Positions 42,077-51,222 are shown, counted from the stretch's first letter. The stretch: DNA of 64,000 nucleotides from Abyssibacter sp036156195 (GCA_036156195.1 JAYZUZ010000019.1:55016-119015), one strand, 5' to 3'. The notes: a model not told the origin generated them from the sequence alone. Made by a program: numbers and translations.

Positions 42077-42490
42077 TCAGAGCACCGTCCGAGATACAAA
42101 CTGGGTCTGCACAGGCAACTTCGCGGCAGCCAGGCGGAATGCCTCACGCGCGATGTCTTCTGGCACACCTTCCATTTCGTAGAGCATCTTGCCGGGCTGA
42201 ATCTTGGCGACCCAGTATTCGACGTTGCCCTTACCCTTACCCATACGCACTTCGATGGGTTTCTTCGTAACCGGCACATCCGGGAAGATCCGAATCCAGA
42301 TCTTGCCGCCACGCTTCACGTGACGGGTCATTGCGCGACGGGCAGCTTCGATCTGGCGCGCCGTGATTCGCCCACGACCCACAGCCTTGAGGCCGTATTC
42401 GCCAAAGCTCACCTTATTACCGTTGATCGCCAACCCGCGGTTGCGACCTTTATGCTGTTTGCGGAACTTCGTCCGTTTCGGTTGCATCAT
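42077..42490 (-). CDS. rplP: 50S ribosomal protein L16
   Basis: 137 residues: MMQPKRTKFRKQHKGRNRGL start (the homologous start may be the second Met), RQIEAARRAMTRHVKRGGKI, WIRIFPDVPVTKKPIEVRMG and VLYEMEGV-like region (here KMLYEMEGVPEDIAREAF). Binds near the A-site tRNA and helps organise the peptidyl-transferase centre. Confidence 0.97.
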   Translation of the reverse strand: MMQPKRTKFRKQHKGRNRGLAINGNKVSFGEYGLKAVGRGRITARQIEAARRAMTRHVKRGGKIWIRIFPDVPVTKKPIEVRMGKGKGNVEYWVAKIQPGKMLYEMEGVPEDIAREAFRLAAAKLPVQTQFVSRTVL

Positions 42491-42505
42491 GACGTGGGTT
42501 CCTTG

Positions 42506-43171
42506 TTACGCGGCCGCCGACTCGTTGGTCGAGTCTTCCGGCTTGTTGAACACTTCGCCCTTGAAGACCCACACCTTGATGCCGATGACACCGTAAGTGG
42601 TGTGAGCTTCTGCCGTGCCGTAATCCACATCGGCACGCAAGGTATGCAGCGGCACGCGGCCTTCGCGGTACCACTCGGTGCGCGCGATTTCAGCACCGTT
42701 CAGACGGCCACCCACCTGAATGCGGATACCACCAGCCCCCAGGCGCATGGCGTTACCAACGGCCCGCTTCATGGCACGACGGAACATGATCCGACGTTCC
42801 AGCTGCTGAGCAACCGACTCGGCGACCAGGGTCGCGTCGAGCTCCGGCTTACGGATCTCTTCGACATTCACATGCACCGGCACCTTCATCATGCGGGCAC
42901 ATTCGGTGCGCAGACGTTCGATGTCTTCGCCCTTCTTGCCAATCACGATGCCGGGACGCGCCGTGTGAATGGTGATTCGCGCGGTGCGCGCCGGACGGTC
43001 GATCTGAATGCGACTAACCGATGCATGCGACAGTTTCTTCTTGAGGAAGTCACGCACCTCGAGATCGGTTGCCAGCGTATCGGCGTATGCCTTGCGCTCG
43101 GCGTACCAGCGCGACTTCCACTCACTCGTGATGCCGAGGCGAAAACCGACGGGATGTACTTTCTGACCCAT
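42506..43171 (-). CDS. rpsC: 30S ribosomal protein S3
   Basis: 221 residues: MGQKVHPVGFRLGITSEWKS start, KH-domain segment RPGIVIGKKGEDIERLRTEC and the C-terminal GAGGIRIQVGGRLNGAEIAR, TLRADVDYGTAEAHTTYGVI. Lines the mRNA entry channel and has helicase activity with S4. Lies two bases after rplV. Confidence 0.97.
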   Translation of the reverse strand: MGQKVHPVGFRLGITSEWKSRWYAERKAYADTLATDLEVRDFLKKKLSHASVSRIQIDRPARTARITIHTARPGIVIGKKGEDIERLRTECARMMKVPVHVNVEEIRKPELDATLVAESVAQQLERRIMFRRAMKRAVGNAMRLGAGGIRIQVGGRLNGAEIARTEWYREGRVPLHTLRADVDYGTAEAHTTYGVIGIKVWVFKGEVFNKPEDSTNESAAA

Positions 43172-43173
43172 GA

Positions 43174-43506
43174 TTACTCGTCCCCAACCTGGACAGTGAT
43201 ATGGCTATTGCGCTTCGTGATCCGGTCTGCCCGGCCACGTGCACGCGGCTTGACGCGCTTGAACACCGGCGCCTGGTTCACCCAGATGGCCGACACCTTC
43301 AGCTCATCCACATCAGCGCCGTCATTGTTCTCGGCGTTCGCAATAGCGGATTCGAGCACTTTGCGAATGATGTGGGCAGCCTTTTTAGGGCTGTACGCCA
43401 ACAAGTTCAGCGCCTTCTCAACCGGCAGTCCGCGCACCTGGTCTGCGACCAAAGCGGCCTTCTGCGGCGAGAGGCGTGCGTAACGGAGAGTCGCTTGCGT
43501 CTGCAT
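43174..43506 (-). CDS. rplV: 50S ribosomal protein L22
   Basis: 110 residues from ATG 43506 (MQTQATLRYARLSPQKAALV); longer upstream frames are shadows of rpsS. The tunnel-lining beta-hairpin region VNQAPVFKRVKPRARGRADR is intact, with no sign of the deletions known to give macrolide resistance. Between rpsS and rpsC. Confidence 0.96.
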   Translation of the reverse strand: MQTQATLRYARLSPQKAALVADQVRGLPVEKALNLLAYSPKKAAHIIRKVLESAIANAENNDGADVDELKVSAIWVNQAPVFKRVKPRARGRADRITKRNSHITVQVGDE

Positions 43507-43507
43507 C

Positions 43508-43780
43508 TTACTTCGCCTTCCTGTCAGCGAGATGCCCTTTGAAGGTCCGAGTCGGCGAAAACTCACCGAGCTTGTGACCCACCATGTTGTCCGTGACAAA
43601 CACCGGCACGTGCTGACGGCCGTTATGAACAGCAATCGTCAGTCCAACCATGTCCGGCGTCACCATCGAACGGCGCGACCAGGTCTTGATCGGACGTTTG
43701 ACGCGGGCGTCTTGCGTCGCGGCCACTTTCTTGGCCAGATGCCCGTCAACGAACGGGCCCTTCTTTAATGAGCGCGGCAC
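43508..43780 (-). CDS. rpsS: 30S ribosomal protein S19
   Basis: 90 residues: MPRSLKKGPFVDGHLAKKVA start, TWSRRSMVTPDMVGLTIAVH and TDNMVGHKLGEFSPTRTFKG are the S19 signature. Head protein of the small subunit that contacts S13. One base separates it from rplV. Confidence 0.98.
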   Translation of the reverse strand: MPRSLKKGPFVDGHLAKKVAATQDARVKRPIKTWSRRSMVTPDMVGLTIAVHNGRQHVPVFVTDNMVGHKLGEFSPTRTFKGHLADRKAK

Positions 43781-43791
43781 GGCCTAACCTC

Positions 43792-44619
43792 CTAGCGCTT
43801 GTTACGACGGCGCACAATCATGGCGTCCGTCCGCTTGTTCTTACGTGTCTTCTTGCCCTTGGTCTTCACACCCCAGGGAGACACAGGATGACGACCACCC
43901 GAGGTGCGGCCTTCACCACCACCATGCGGATGATCCACCGGGTTCATTGCCACACCACGCACGGTCGGGCGAATACCCTTCCACCGCGTCGCACCGGCTT
44001 TACCCAGTGATCGCAAGCTGTGTTCGGAGTTGCCGACCTCACCAATTGTGGCGCGGCAAGCCGAATGCACCTTGCGCATTTCGCCAGACCGCAGACGCAG
44101 CGTGGCGTATTCGCCTTCGCGGGCAACCAGCTGTGCAGTACCACCGGCGCTGCGTGCAATCTGCGCGCCCTTCCCAGGACGCATCTCCACGCAGTGGACC
44201 TGCGTACCGACGGGGATATTGCGCAAAGGCAGCGCATTTCCCGGCTTGATCGGCGCATCGAAACCCGTCTGGACCTTATCGCCTACGGCCAAGTTCTTCG
44301 GCGCGATGATGTAGCGACGCTCACCATCTGCGAACAGAATTAGCGCGATGTGGGCCGAACGGTTCGGATCGTACTCCAGGCGCTCAACACGACCGGGGAC
44401 ACCGTCCTTGTTCCGCTTGAAGTCAATGATGCGATAACGCTGCTTGTGACCACCACCACGATGACGCGTGGTGATTCGGCCTGCGTTGTTACGTCCGCCC
44501 GACTTGGTTTTCTTTTCAACCAACGCTGCATGCGGCTGCCCCTTGTGGAGGTCAGCGTTATGCACCTGAACGACAAACCGTCGCCCAGCTGATGTCGGCT
44601 TTGCTTTCTTCAATGCCAT
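43792..44619 (-). CDS. rplB: 50S ribosomal protein L2
   Basis: 275 residues: KTKSGGRNNAGRITTRHRGG, HKQRYRIIDFKRNKDGVPGR, and the C-terminal GVAMNPVDHPHGGGEGRTSG with the His essential for peptidyl-transferase centre assembly. One of the largest and most conserved 50S proteins. Between rplW and rpsS. Confidence 0.98.
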   Translation of the reverse strand: MALKKAKPTSAGRRFVVQVHNADLHKGQPHAALVEKKTKSGGRNNAGRITTRHRGGGHKQRYRIIDFKRNKDGVPGRVERLEYDPNRSAHIALILFADGERRYIIAPKNLAVGDKVQTGFDAPIKPGNALPLRNIPVGTQVHCVEMRPGKGAQIARSAGGTAQLVAREGEYATLRLRSGEMRKVHSACRATIGEVGNSEHSLRSLGKAGATRWKGIRPTVRGVAMNPVDHPHGGGEGRTSGGRHPVSPWGVKTKGKKTRKNKRTDAMIVRRRNKR

Positions 44620-44632
44620 GGATCCGCTCCGC

Positions 44633-44929
44633 TTAGCTCAGGCCGACGAAGTCGATTTCTTGACCTTCGCCCAATTGGACATAGGCCTTCTTGGTGTCTT
44701 TGCGACGACCTTCGACACGACCAAAGCGCTTACGCTTGCCCTTGACGACGACCGTACGCACCGAATCCACCTCGACGTTGAACAGCAGCTCGACTGCCTG
44801 CTTGATCTCGACCTTGGTTGCATCGGTGGCAACTTCAAACACCGCCTGGTTGTGGCGCTCGGCCACGTTGGTGCTCTTCTCCGACACGATGGGCGCGCGG
44901 AGAATATTCATCAGCCGTTCCTGGTTCAT
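44633..44929 (-). CDS. rplW: 50S ribosomal protein L23
   Basis: 98 residues from ATG 44929, whose ATGA overlaps the rplD stop and which has AGGAG eight bases upstream; a GTG three codons earlier overlaps that site. MNQERLMNILRAPIVSEKST and VVVKGKRKRFGRVEGRRKDT are typical of L23, the tunnel-exit docking protein. Confidence 0.96.
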   Translation of the reverse strand: MNQERLMNILRAPIVSEKSTNVAERHNQAVFEVATDATKVEIKQAVELLFNVEVDSVRTVVVKGKRKRFGRVEGRRKDTKKAYVQLGEGQEIDFVGLS

Positions 44930-45528
44930 GCCAGCCACTCCTGAATACGCTCAATCGCTGCCACGCTCATGACGACCTTGTCTGCGCCGACAAGTGCAGC
45001 CGGGTTAAGGGCTGCCGTGTCGATGACGTCGACATAAGGAATATTGCGAGACGCTAGGTAAAGGGATTCGCTCACCTCGTTAAGCACAACCAAAGCGCGC
45101 GGCGCGTTGAGCTCGGCCAACTTGGCAATCAAGACCTTCGTCTTGGGCGCATCCAGCTGAAGATCATCAACGATGATCAAACGTTCCTGGCGCTGCAACT
45201 CGGACAAGATGGCTCGCAGACCACCGCGATACATCTTGCGGTTGACCTTCTGCGAGAAATCGCGCGGAGTCGCGGCGAACACCTTGCCACCACCGGTAAA
45301 GATGGGGCTGCGAATGGTTCCTGCGCGAGCCCGACCCGTCCCTTTCTGACGCCACGGCTTACGACCACCGCCACGCACATCCGAGCGACCCTTTTGTGCC
45401 TTGGTCCCCGCGCGGCCACCGGCGAGATACGCCACGACCACCTGATGAACCAGAGACTCGTTGAAGTCGGCTCCGAAGACTGCATCCGACACGGACACGG
45501 TCGAGCCGTTATGAACTTGGAGATCCAT
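44926..45528 (-). CDS. rplD: 50S ribosomal protein L4
   Basis: 200 residues: GTKAQKGRSDVRGGGRKPWR, QKGTGRARAGTIRSPIFTGG (the tunnel extension loop) and the C-terminal YVDVIDTAALNPAALVGADK. In enteric bacteria L4 also represses the S10 operon by acting on its leader. The loop looks normal, without macrolide-resistance deletions. Lies two bases after rplC. Confidence 0.97.
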   Translation of the reverse strand: MDLQVHNGSTVSVSDAVFGADFNESLVHQVVVAYLAGGRAGTKAQKGRSDVRGGGRKPWRQKGTGRARAGTIRSPIFTGGGKVFAATPRDFSQKVNRKMYRGGLRAILSELQRQERLIIVDDLQLDAPKTKVLIAKLAELNAPRALVVLNEVSESLYLASRNIPYVDVIDTAALNPAALVGADKVVMSVAAIERIQEWLA

Positions 45529-45530
45529 GC

Positions 45531-46169
45531 TTAGCCCTTCACCGCCGGGCGAACCAAGACATCAACACCGGTCGCGCCGGGGATGCCACCCTTGATCATC
45601 AGCAGATTGCGCTCGGCGTCGACGCGGACCACTTCCAGGTTCTGGACGGTCACGCGCTTGTTGCCCATCTGACCGGCCATCTTTTTGCCCTTGAACACAC
45701 GACCCGGGGTCTGGTTCTGGCCAATCGAGCCCGGTGCGCGATGCGACAGCGAGTTACCGTGCGTGTTGCGCTGATGATGGAAGTTGTGACGCTTAATCGT
45801 GCCCGCGAAGCCCTTACCGATGGAGACGCCTGTGACGTCAACGGACTGACCAGCCTCAAACTGATCAACCTTGATCTCTCCACCCGGCTCCAGCCCATCC
45901 AGCTGCTCCGTGGTTGCACGGAACTCCCAAACGCCGCGACCGGCTTCGGTGCCCGCCTTCTTAAAGTGACCGGCCATCGCCTTGGTCACTCGGCTGGCAC
46001 GGCGCGTACCCACAGTCACCTGCACAGCCGTGTAACCGTCCACGTCATCGCGCTTGATCTGGGTGATCCGATTTGGCTCAACCTCAATCACGGTGACGGG
46101 CACGGAAGCACCAGCTTCGGTGAACAGGCGCGTCATGCCTCGTTTTTTTCCGACCAGTCCGAAAGACAT
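45531..46169 (-). CDS. rplC: 50S ribosomal protein L3
   Basis: 212 residues from ATG 46169 (MSFGLVGKKRGMTRLFTEAG). VTGVSIGKGFAGTIKRHNFH, the QNQTPGRVFKGKKMAGQMGN stretch, whose Gln is the N-methylation site in E. coli L3, and LVRPAVKG at the end are diagnostic. Unusually, it is preceded by a 305-base non-coding gap instead of following rpsJ directly. Confidence 0.97.
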   Translation of the reverse strand: MSFGLVGKKRGMTRLFTEAGASVPVTVIEVEPNRITQIKRDDVDGYTAVQVTVGTRRASRVTKAMAGHFKKAGTEAGRGVWEFRATTEQLDGLEPGGEIKVDQFEAGQSVDVTGVSIGKGFAGTIKRHNFHHQRNTHGNSLSHRAPGSIGQNQTPGRVFKGKKMAGQMGNKRVTVQNLEVVRVDAERNLLMIKGGIPGATGVDVLVRPAVKG

Positions 46170-46474
46170 TGCCGTTTCCTCAGCAGTGCGCACGGCCAGA
46201 GCCGCACGCCCAACAAACAATTAGAGCGACACGAGCGCCTGCCCGCCAATTGCGAACAAACGCTCAATGATCTGTTACGTGAAGCTTTGCTGCCGGAGCA
46301 GTTTCGACTTCAAGCTCAACTCGCCTGGAACCCGAGCCGTTTCGCCTAAGCGACGTACCCGATACCTCTTCAGCAAGCCGAATCAAGCGCCGTGGCGCTT
46401 GAAACGGGCGCTTGGCGCGCCCTCACCCGGATCGCCCGGGCGTGCTGTACCTGCTTGACCCGAAGGCCTAAGCG
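46170..46474 (-). other. Long structured gap between rpsJ and rplC
   Basis: 305 bases with no supported gene, where S10 operons usually have 10-40 bases. On the minus strand it contains two adjacent hairpins: GGGCGC/GCGCCC (46406-46422, five-base loop) and TCAAGCGCC/GGCGCTTGA (46383-46402, two-base loop), the second followed by TTCGG. They could be an attenuator, an RNA-processing site or an L4-responsive leader moved inside the operon. No clear promoter was found. Confidence 0.6.
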
Positions 46475-46789
46475 TTAGTTCAGCTTGATTTGCACGTCCA
46501 CACCCGCCGCGAGGTCAAGCTTCATCAAAGCGTCGACCGTTTTCTCGGTGGGGTCCACAATCTCCATGAGGCGCTTGTGGGTACGGACTTCATACTGATC
46601 GCGCGCATCCTTATTCACATGCGGCGAGATGAGTATTGTAAATTTTTCCTTGCGAGTAGGCAAGGGGATCGGACCACGAACCATGGCGCCGGTGCGCTTG
46701 GCAGTTTCCACGATCTCACGCGCAGACTTGTCGATCAGTCGATGATCGAAAGCCTTGAGACGAATTCGAATATTTTGATTCTGAGCCAT
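46475..46789 (-). CDS. rpsJ: 30S ribosomal protein S10 (NusE)
   Basis: 104 residues: NIRIRLKAFDHRLIDKSARE, VRGPIPLPTRKEKFTILISP and THKRLMEIVDPTEKTVDALM form the S10 signature. Besides its ribosomal role S10 joins NusB in antitermination and contacts NusG. It lies 113 bases after tuf, behind a hairpin, so it probably has its own promoter. Confidence 0.98.
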   Translation of the reverse strand: MAQNQNIRIRLKAFDHRLIDKSAREIVETAKRTGAMVRGPIPLPTRKEKFTILISPHVNKDARDQYEVRTHKRLMEIVDPTEKTVDALMKLDLAAGVDVQIKLN

Positions 46790-46834
46790 GGTGCTTTACA
46801 TCGTTGACGTTGGCTAAACCCGTGAACCGAAAAC

Positions 46835-46860
46835 CGCGGGCCACCTGATGGCGGCCCGCG
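46835..46860 (-). terminator. Hairpin terminator after tuf
   Basis: Eight-bp stem CGCGGGCC (46835-46842) / GGCCCGCG (46853-46860) with a ten-base loop. On the minus strand it is followed by GTTTTC. It lies 43 bases after the tuf stop and would separate the str operon from the S10 operon, at least partially. Confidence 0.7.
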
Positions 46861-46902
46861 TTTACACTCGGCTTCCGGCGTTAGGTTTCCGGCAACGCCT
46901 CC

Positions 46903-48093
46903 TTACTCGATGATCTTGACGACGACGCCGGCACCAACGGTACGACCACCTTCGCGAATAGCGAAGCGCAGGCCGTCTTCCATGGCGATCGGTGCGATCA
47001 GCTCAACGTCCAGGTTAACGTTGTCACCCGGCATGACCATTTCCGTGCCCTCCGCCAGGGTGCACGCACCGGTGACGTCCGTGGTACGGAAGTAGAACTG
47101 CGGGCGATAACCCTGGAAGAACGGGGTATGACGACCACCCTCTTCCTTCTTCAGGATGTACACCTCAGCTTCAAACTTGGTGTGGGGCGTAATCGAACCC
47201 GGCTTGGCCAGAACCTGGCCACGTTCGATTTCTTCACGCTTGGTGCCACGCAGCAGCACACCCACGTTGTCACCGGCACGACCTTCGTCCAGCAGCTTGC
47301 GGAACATTTCGACACCGGTAACGGTGGTCTTGGCAGTGGCCTTGATACCGACGATTTCGATTTCTTCGCCGACCTTGACGATGCCACGCTCCACACGGCC
47401 GGTGGCGACGGTGCCACGACCGGAGATCGAGAACACGTCTTCGACCGGCATCAGGAACGTGCCGTCGATGGCGCGCTCCGGCTCGGGAATGTACTCGTCC
47501 AGGGCCGCGATCAGCTTGTCGATGGCCTGAGAACCGATCTCGGACTCGTCGCCCTCAACAGCCTTCAGGGCGGAACCGGTGATGATCGGGGTGTCGTCGC
47601 CCGGGAACTCGTAAGCGTCCAGCAGCTCACGCACTTCCATTTCAACCAGCTCGAGCAGCTCCGGATCGTCGACCATATCGGCCTTGTTCAGGAACACGAC
47701 GATGTAAGGCACGCCAACCTGGCGAGCCAGCAGAATGTGTTCACGGGTCTGCGGCATCGGGCCGTCGGCAGCGGACACGACCAGGATCGCGCCGTCCATC
47801 TGCGCAGCACCGGTGATCATGTTCTTGACGTAGTCAGCGTGCCCAGGGCAATCCACGTGAGCGTAGTGACGCGCCTCCGACTCATACTCAACGTGAGCGG
47901 TTGCGATCGTGATTCCGCGAGCCTTTTCTTCCGGCGCGTTATCAATCTGATCGTATGCACGCTGCTCACCGCCAAACTTCTTGGCCTGGCAAATCGTCAG
48001 TGCCGCGGTCAACGTGGTCTTACCATGGTCAACGTGACCGATGGTGCCGACGTTCACGTGCGGCTTGGTACGCTCGAACTTTTCCTTCGACAT
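46903..48093 (-). CDS. tuf: Elongation factor Tu
   Basis: 396 residues with all G motifs: GTIGHVDHGKTTL (P-loop), DCPGHADYVKNM, the NKADMVDD guanine motif, and the switch region ITIATAHVEYE. GTPase that delivers aminoacyl-tRNA to the ribosome. It is the tuf copy of the str operon, 37 bases after fusA. The second copy often found before secE is not present in the visible part of that region. Confidence 0.98.
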   Translation of the reverse strand: MSKEKFERTKPHVNVGTIGHVDHGKTTLTAALTICQAKKFGGEQRAYDQIDNAPEEKARGITIATAHVEYESEARHYAHVDCPGHADYVKNMITGAAQMDGAILVVSAADGPMPQTREHILLARQVGVPYIVVFLNKADMVDDPELLELVEMEVRELLDAYEFPGDDTPIITGSALKAVEGDESEIGSQAIDKLIAALDEYIPEPERAIDGTFLMPVEDVFSISGRGTVATGRVERGIVKVGEEIEIVGIKATAKTTVTGVEMFRKLLDEGRAGDNVGVLLRGTKREEIERGQVLAKPGSITPHTKFEAEVYILKKEEGGRHTPFFQGYRPQFYFRTTDVTGACTLAEGTEMVMPGDNVNLDVELIAPIAMEDGLRFAIREGGRTVGAGVVVKIIE

Positions 48094-48130
48094 GAGTCGG
48101 TCCCTTCTTTCTCGAATCTGATAGTAGAGA

Positions 48131-50227
48131 TTACGAAGCCTTCTTCAGACCTTCGGTCACATTCGAAGGTGCTTCTGAGTACTTCTTAAACTGCATGGTG
48201 TAAGTCGCCCGACCCTGACTCATGGAGCGGAGATCGGTCGCATATCCGAACATCTCGGATAACGGCACTTCTGCCGATACGGTTTTACCGGATGGCGTTT
48301 CTTCCATCCCTTGCACGAGCCCGCGACGACGATTCAGATCACCCATCACGTCACCCATGTATTCCTCGGGCGTCACCACGCTGACCGCCATGATCGGCTC
48401 AAGCAAGACCGGATCGGCCTTGGCAACACCGTCACGGAGGGCCATGGAGGCGGCAATCTTAAACGCCGTTTCGCTGGAGTCAACCTCGTGATACGAACCA
48501 TCAAATAAGGTGGCCTTCACGTCGACGACGGGATAACCGAGAACCACGCCGTTTTGCAGCGCTTCTTCGACACCCTTGCCGACCGCAGGAATGTACTCCC
48601 GCGGCACCACACCACCGACGATTTCGTTCACAAACTCGAAACCTGCACCCGCCTCACGCGGCTCAATCCGGATCCAGACGTGACCATACTGACCGCGCCC
48701 ACCGGATTGCCTGACAAACTTACCTTCCTGCTCAACCATCTTGCGGATGGTCTCGCGGTAGGCCACCTGCGGGCGACCCACATTGGACTCAACATTGAAC
48801 TCGCGACGCATCCGATCCACGATGATCTCCAGGTGGAGTTCACCCATTCCGGAAATAATCGTCTGACCCGACTCCTCATCCGTATGCACTCGGAATGAAG
48901 GGTCTTCCTGCGCCAGCTTGCCCAGGGCAACGCCCATCTTCTCCTGGTCGGCCTTGGTCTTCGGCTCGACGGCAATCGAAATCACCGGGTCCGGAAAATC
49001 CATCCGCTCCAGAATCACCGGCTGATCCATGCTGCAAAGCGTGGTTCCGGTGGTCACATTCTTCAGCCCCACGATGGCGCAAATGTCGCCAGCACGGACT
49101 TCCTTCAATTCTTCTCGCGAATTGGAATGCATCTGCAGCAATCGGCCGATGCGCTCTTTCTTCCGCTCGATCGGGTTGTACACGGTATCGCCCGACGACA
49201 GCACACCCGAGTACACACGAACAAATGTCAGCGTTCCCACATAGGGGTCGGTCGCGATTTTGAACGCCAAACCTGCAAACGGCGCCTCGTCAGTCGAATC
49301 GCGCACGACCGTCTTGGATTCATCATCCGGGTCAACGCCCTTGATCGCCGGCACTTCAACCGGCGACGGCATGAACTCGACCACTGCATCCAGCAGCGCC
49401 TGCACGCCCTTGTTCTTGAACGCCGTACCGCACAGCGTCAACACAATCTCCGTCGCGATCACCCGCGCACGCAGACCGCGCTTGATTTCCTCTACGGACA
49501 GGTCACCCGTTTCCAGGTACTTGTCCATGAGCGCCTCATCCGCCTCGGCAGCCGCCTCGAGCAAGGCCTCTCGGCCCGCCTGCGCGCGACTCTGCAAGCC
49601 TTCCGGAATCGGCCGTTCCTCGAACGTCATACCGAGGTCTTCCTGATTCCAGTAGATCGCCTGCATACGCAGCAGATCAACAACGCCCTCAAAATGGTCT
49701 TCAGCGCCAATCGGCAACTGAATCGGCACCGCCACCGCGCCAAGACGCTCCTTGAGCATCGTCAGGCAGCGGTCATAGTCGGCGCCGATCTTGTCCATCT
49801 TGTTGACAAACACAAGCCGCGGGACACGGTACTTGTTTGCCTGCCGCCAGACCGTCTCAGTCTGCGGCTCCACACCGGCGTTGGCGTCGAGCACGCAGAC
49901 CGCGCTATCCAGCACACGCAGCGAACGTTCGACCTCAATCGTGAAATCGACGTGCCCTGGGGTGTCGATAATGTTGAGACGATGCTCCTCGAACTGCTTC
50001 TCCATGCCCTGCCAGAAGCAGGTCGTTGCAGCAGAGGTAATCGTGATCCCGCGCTCTTGCTCCTGCTCCATCCAGTCCATCGTGGCTGCGCCATCGTGGA
50101 CCTCCCCCATCTTATGAGACACACCCGTATAGAAAAGGATGCGCTCAGTGGTCGTCGTCTTGCCGGCATCAATATGCGCCATGATGCCGAAGTTGCGGTA
50201 ACGACCGATGGGGTGCTTTCTAGCCAT
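48131..50227 (-). CDS. fusA: Elongation factor G
   Basis: 698 residues, standard length: MAHIDAGKTTTTERILFYTG (P-loop), DTPGHVDFTIEVERSLRVLD, VNKMDKIGADYDRC, then domains II-V including GRGQYGHVWIRIEPREAGAG and the C-terminal RRGLVQGMEETPSGKTVSAE. Translocation GTPase. Between rpsG and tuf in the str operon. The large open frame on the opposite strand is a shadow. Confidence 0.98.
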   Translation of the reverse strand: MARKHPIGRYRNFGIMAHIDAGKTTTTERILFYTGVSHKMGEVHDGAATMDWMEQEQERGITITSAATTCFWQGMEKQFEEHRLNIIDTPGHVDFTIEVERSLRVLDSAVCVLDANAGVEPQTETVWRQANKYRVPRLVFVNKMDKIGADYDRCLTMLKERLGAVAVPIQLPIGAEDHFEGVVDLLRMQAIYWNQEDLGMTFEERPIPEGLQSRAQAGREALLEAAAEADEALMDKYLETGDLSVEEIKRGLRARVIATEIVLTLCGTAFKNKGVQALLDAVVEFMPSPVEVPAIKGVDPDDESKTVVRDSTDEAPFAGLAFKIATDPYVGTLTFVRVYSGVLSSGDTVYNPIERKKERIGRLLQMHSNSREELKEVRAGDICAIVGLKNVTTGTTLCSMDQPVILERMDFPDPVISIAVEPKTKADQEKMGVALGKLAQEDPSFRVHTDEESGQTIISGMGELHLEIIVDRMRREFNVESNVGRPQVAYRETIRKMVEQEGKFVRQSGGRGQYGHVWIRIEPREAGAGFEFVNEIVGGVVPREYIPAVGKGVEEALQNGVVLGYPVVDVKATLFDGSYHEVDSSETAFKIAASMALRDGVAKADPVLLEPIMAVSVVTPEEYMGDVMGDLNRRRGLVQGMEETPSGKTVSAEVPLSEMFGYATDLRSMSQGRATYTMQFKKYSEAPSNVTEGLKKAS

Positions 50228-50250
50228 GGGGGCGGTTCGCGCTTAACCGG

Positions 50251-50712
50251 CTACCAGCGGAAGTGCGAGAATGCGCGGTTGGCTTCAGCCATGCGATGCG
50301 TATCTTCACGCTTTTTCACGGCAGCACCACGGCTCTCGGACGCATCCGACAGCTCACCCGCCAAACGAGATGCCATATCTTTCTCACCGCGGCGACGCGC
50401 AGCATCGATCAGCCAGCGCATAGCCAACGTGTTGCGACGGATCGCGCGCACTTCGACCGGCACCTGGTACGTGGCACCACCGACACGGCGAGACTTCACC
50501 TCAACCAGTGGACGCACATTCTCAAGCGCCTGCTCGAGAACGCCCATGGGTTCTGCAGCATTGAGCTGATCCAGGGCACCGTAAACAATGCTTTCCGCCG
50601 TCGACTTTTTGCCATCAACCATGATCATGTTGATGAACTTGGACAGCAGCTCACTCTTGTACTTGGGATCCGGAAGGATGACCCGTTTTTCGGGGGTACG
50701 ACGACGTGACAT
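50251..50712 (-). CDS. rpsG: 30S ribosomal protein S7
   Basis: 153 residues: MSRRRTPEKRVILPDPKYKS start, INMIMVDGKKSTAESIVYGA, ALENVRPLVEVKSRRVGGAT and YQVPVEVRAIRRNTLAMRWL. Primary 16S 3'-domain assembly protein and, in enteric bacteria, a translational repressor of the str operon. The C terminus ends at AFSHFRW, slightly shorter than the 156 residues common in the family. Confidence 0.97.
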   Translation of the reverse strand: MSRRRTPEKRVILPDPKYKSELLSKFINMIMVDGKKSTAESIVYGALDQLNAAEPMGVLEQALENVRPLVEVKSRRVGGATYQVPVEVRAIRRNTLAMRWLIDAARRRGEKDMASRLAGELSDASESRGAAVKKREDTHRMAEANRAFSHFRW

Positions 50713-50724
50713 GCGCCTGACTCC

Positions 50725-51099
50725 TTAGTTCTTCGGACGCTTGGCGCCGTACTTGGAACGACCCTGACGACGCGCCTCGACACCACTGGTGTCCAGCGCT
50801 CCGCGCACGGTGTGGTAGCGAACACCCGGCAAGTCCTTTACACGACCGCCGCGAATCAGCACGACCGAGTGCTCCTGCAGGTTATGACCCTCACCACCGA
50901 TGTAGCTGGTCACTTCGAACCCGTTGGTCAATCGAACACGCGCGACCTTACGCAGCGCCGAGTTCGGCTTCTTTGGGGTTGTGGTGTAGACGCGCGTGCA
51001 GACGCCACGTTTCTGCGGGCTGGCCTGCAAGGCCGGAACCGCGTTCTTAACGGGCTTCTCTTTCCGCCCTTTGCGCACTAGCTGATTAATCGTTGGCAC
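50725..51099 (-). CDS. rpsL: 30S ribosomal protein S12
   Basis: 124 residues from a GTG at 51099 (MPTINQLVRKGRKEKPVKNA); longer frames upstream run into the promoter region. TTTPKKPNSALRKVARVRLT and GGRVKDLPGVRYHTVRG contain the two loops where streptomycin-resistance changes occur, and both are wild-type (Lys in PKKPNS and in RVKDLPG). First gene of the str operon rpsL-rpsG-fusA-tuf. Confidence 0.97.
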   Translation of the reverse strand: MPTINQLVRKGRKEKPVKNAVPALQASPQKRGVCTRVYTTTPKKPNSALRKVARVRLTNGFEVTSYIGGEGHNLQEHSVVLIRGGRVKDLPGVRYHTVRGALDTSGVEARRQGRSKYGAKRPKN

Positions 51100-51171
51100 A
51101 GTCTGGATGTCCGAAAAAAGGCCAAAAAATTGACGGAACGGAGTCTCCGTCCCGTCTTCGAGAGGGCGCGA

Positions 51172-51200
51172 ATCGTACAGAGACACCCATGGAGTGTCAA
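51172..51200 (-). promoter_or_regulatory. Sigma-70 promoter of the str operon
   Basis: On the minus strand a perfect -35 TTGACA (51200-51195), a 17-base spacer and -10 TACGAT (51177-51172), followed by a GC-rich discriminator (TCGCGCCC) typical of stringently controlled ribosomal promoters. Transcription would start near 51165, giving a leader of about 65 bases before rpsL that contains a GGAGAC/GTTCC-type imperfect hairpin and T-rich stretches. Confidence 0.85.
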
Positions 51201-51222
51201 GACGAAAACGCCCGTTTTGCTT

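Noticed and set aside
47128..48189. 353-codon open frame on the plus strand opposite tuf
   Set aside because: It is the complement of EF-Tu codons; the translation has low-complexity His/Asp/Thr composition and no domain, as expected for an antisense shadow of a strongly codon-biased gene.
49127..50569. 480-codon plus-strand open frame opposite fusA and rpsG
   Set aside because: Arg/His-rich antisense shadow that spans two real genes; no start signal and no recognisable motif.
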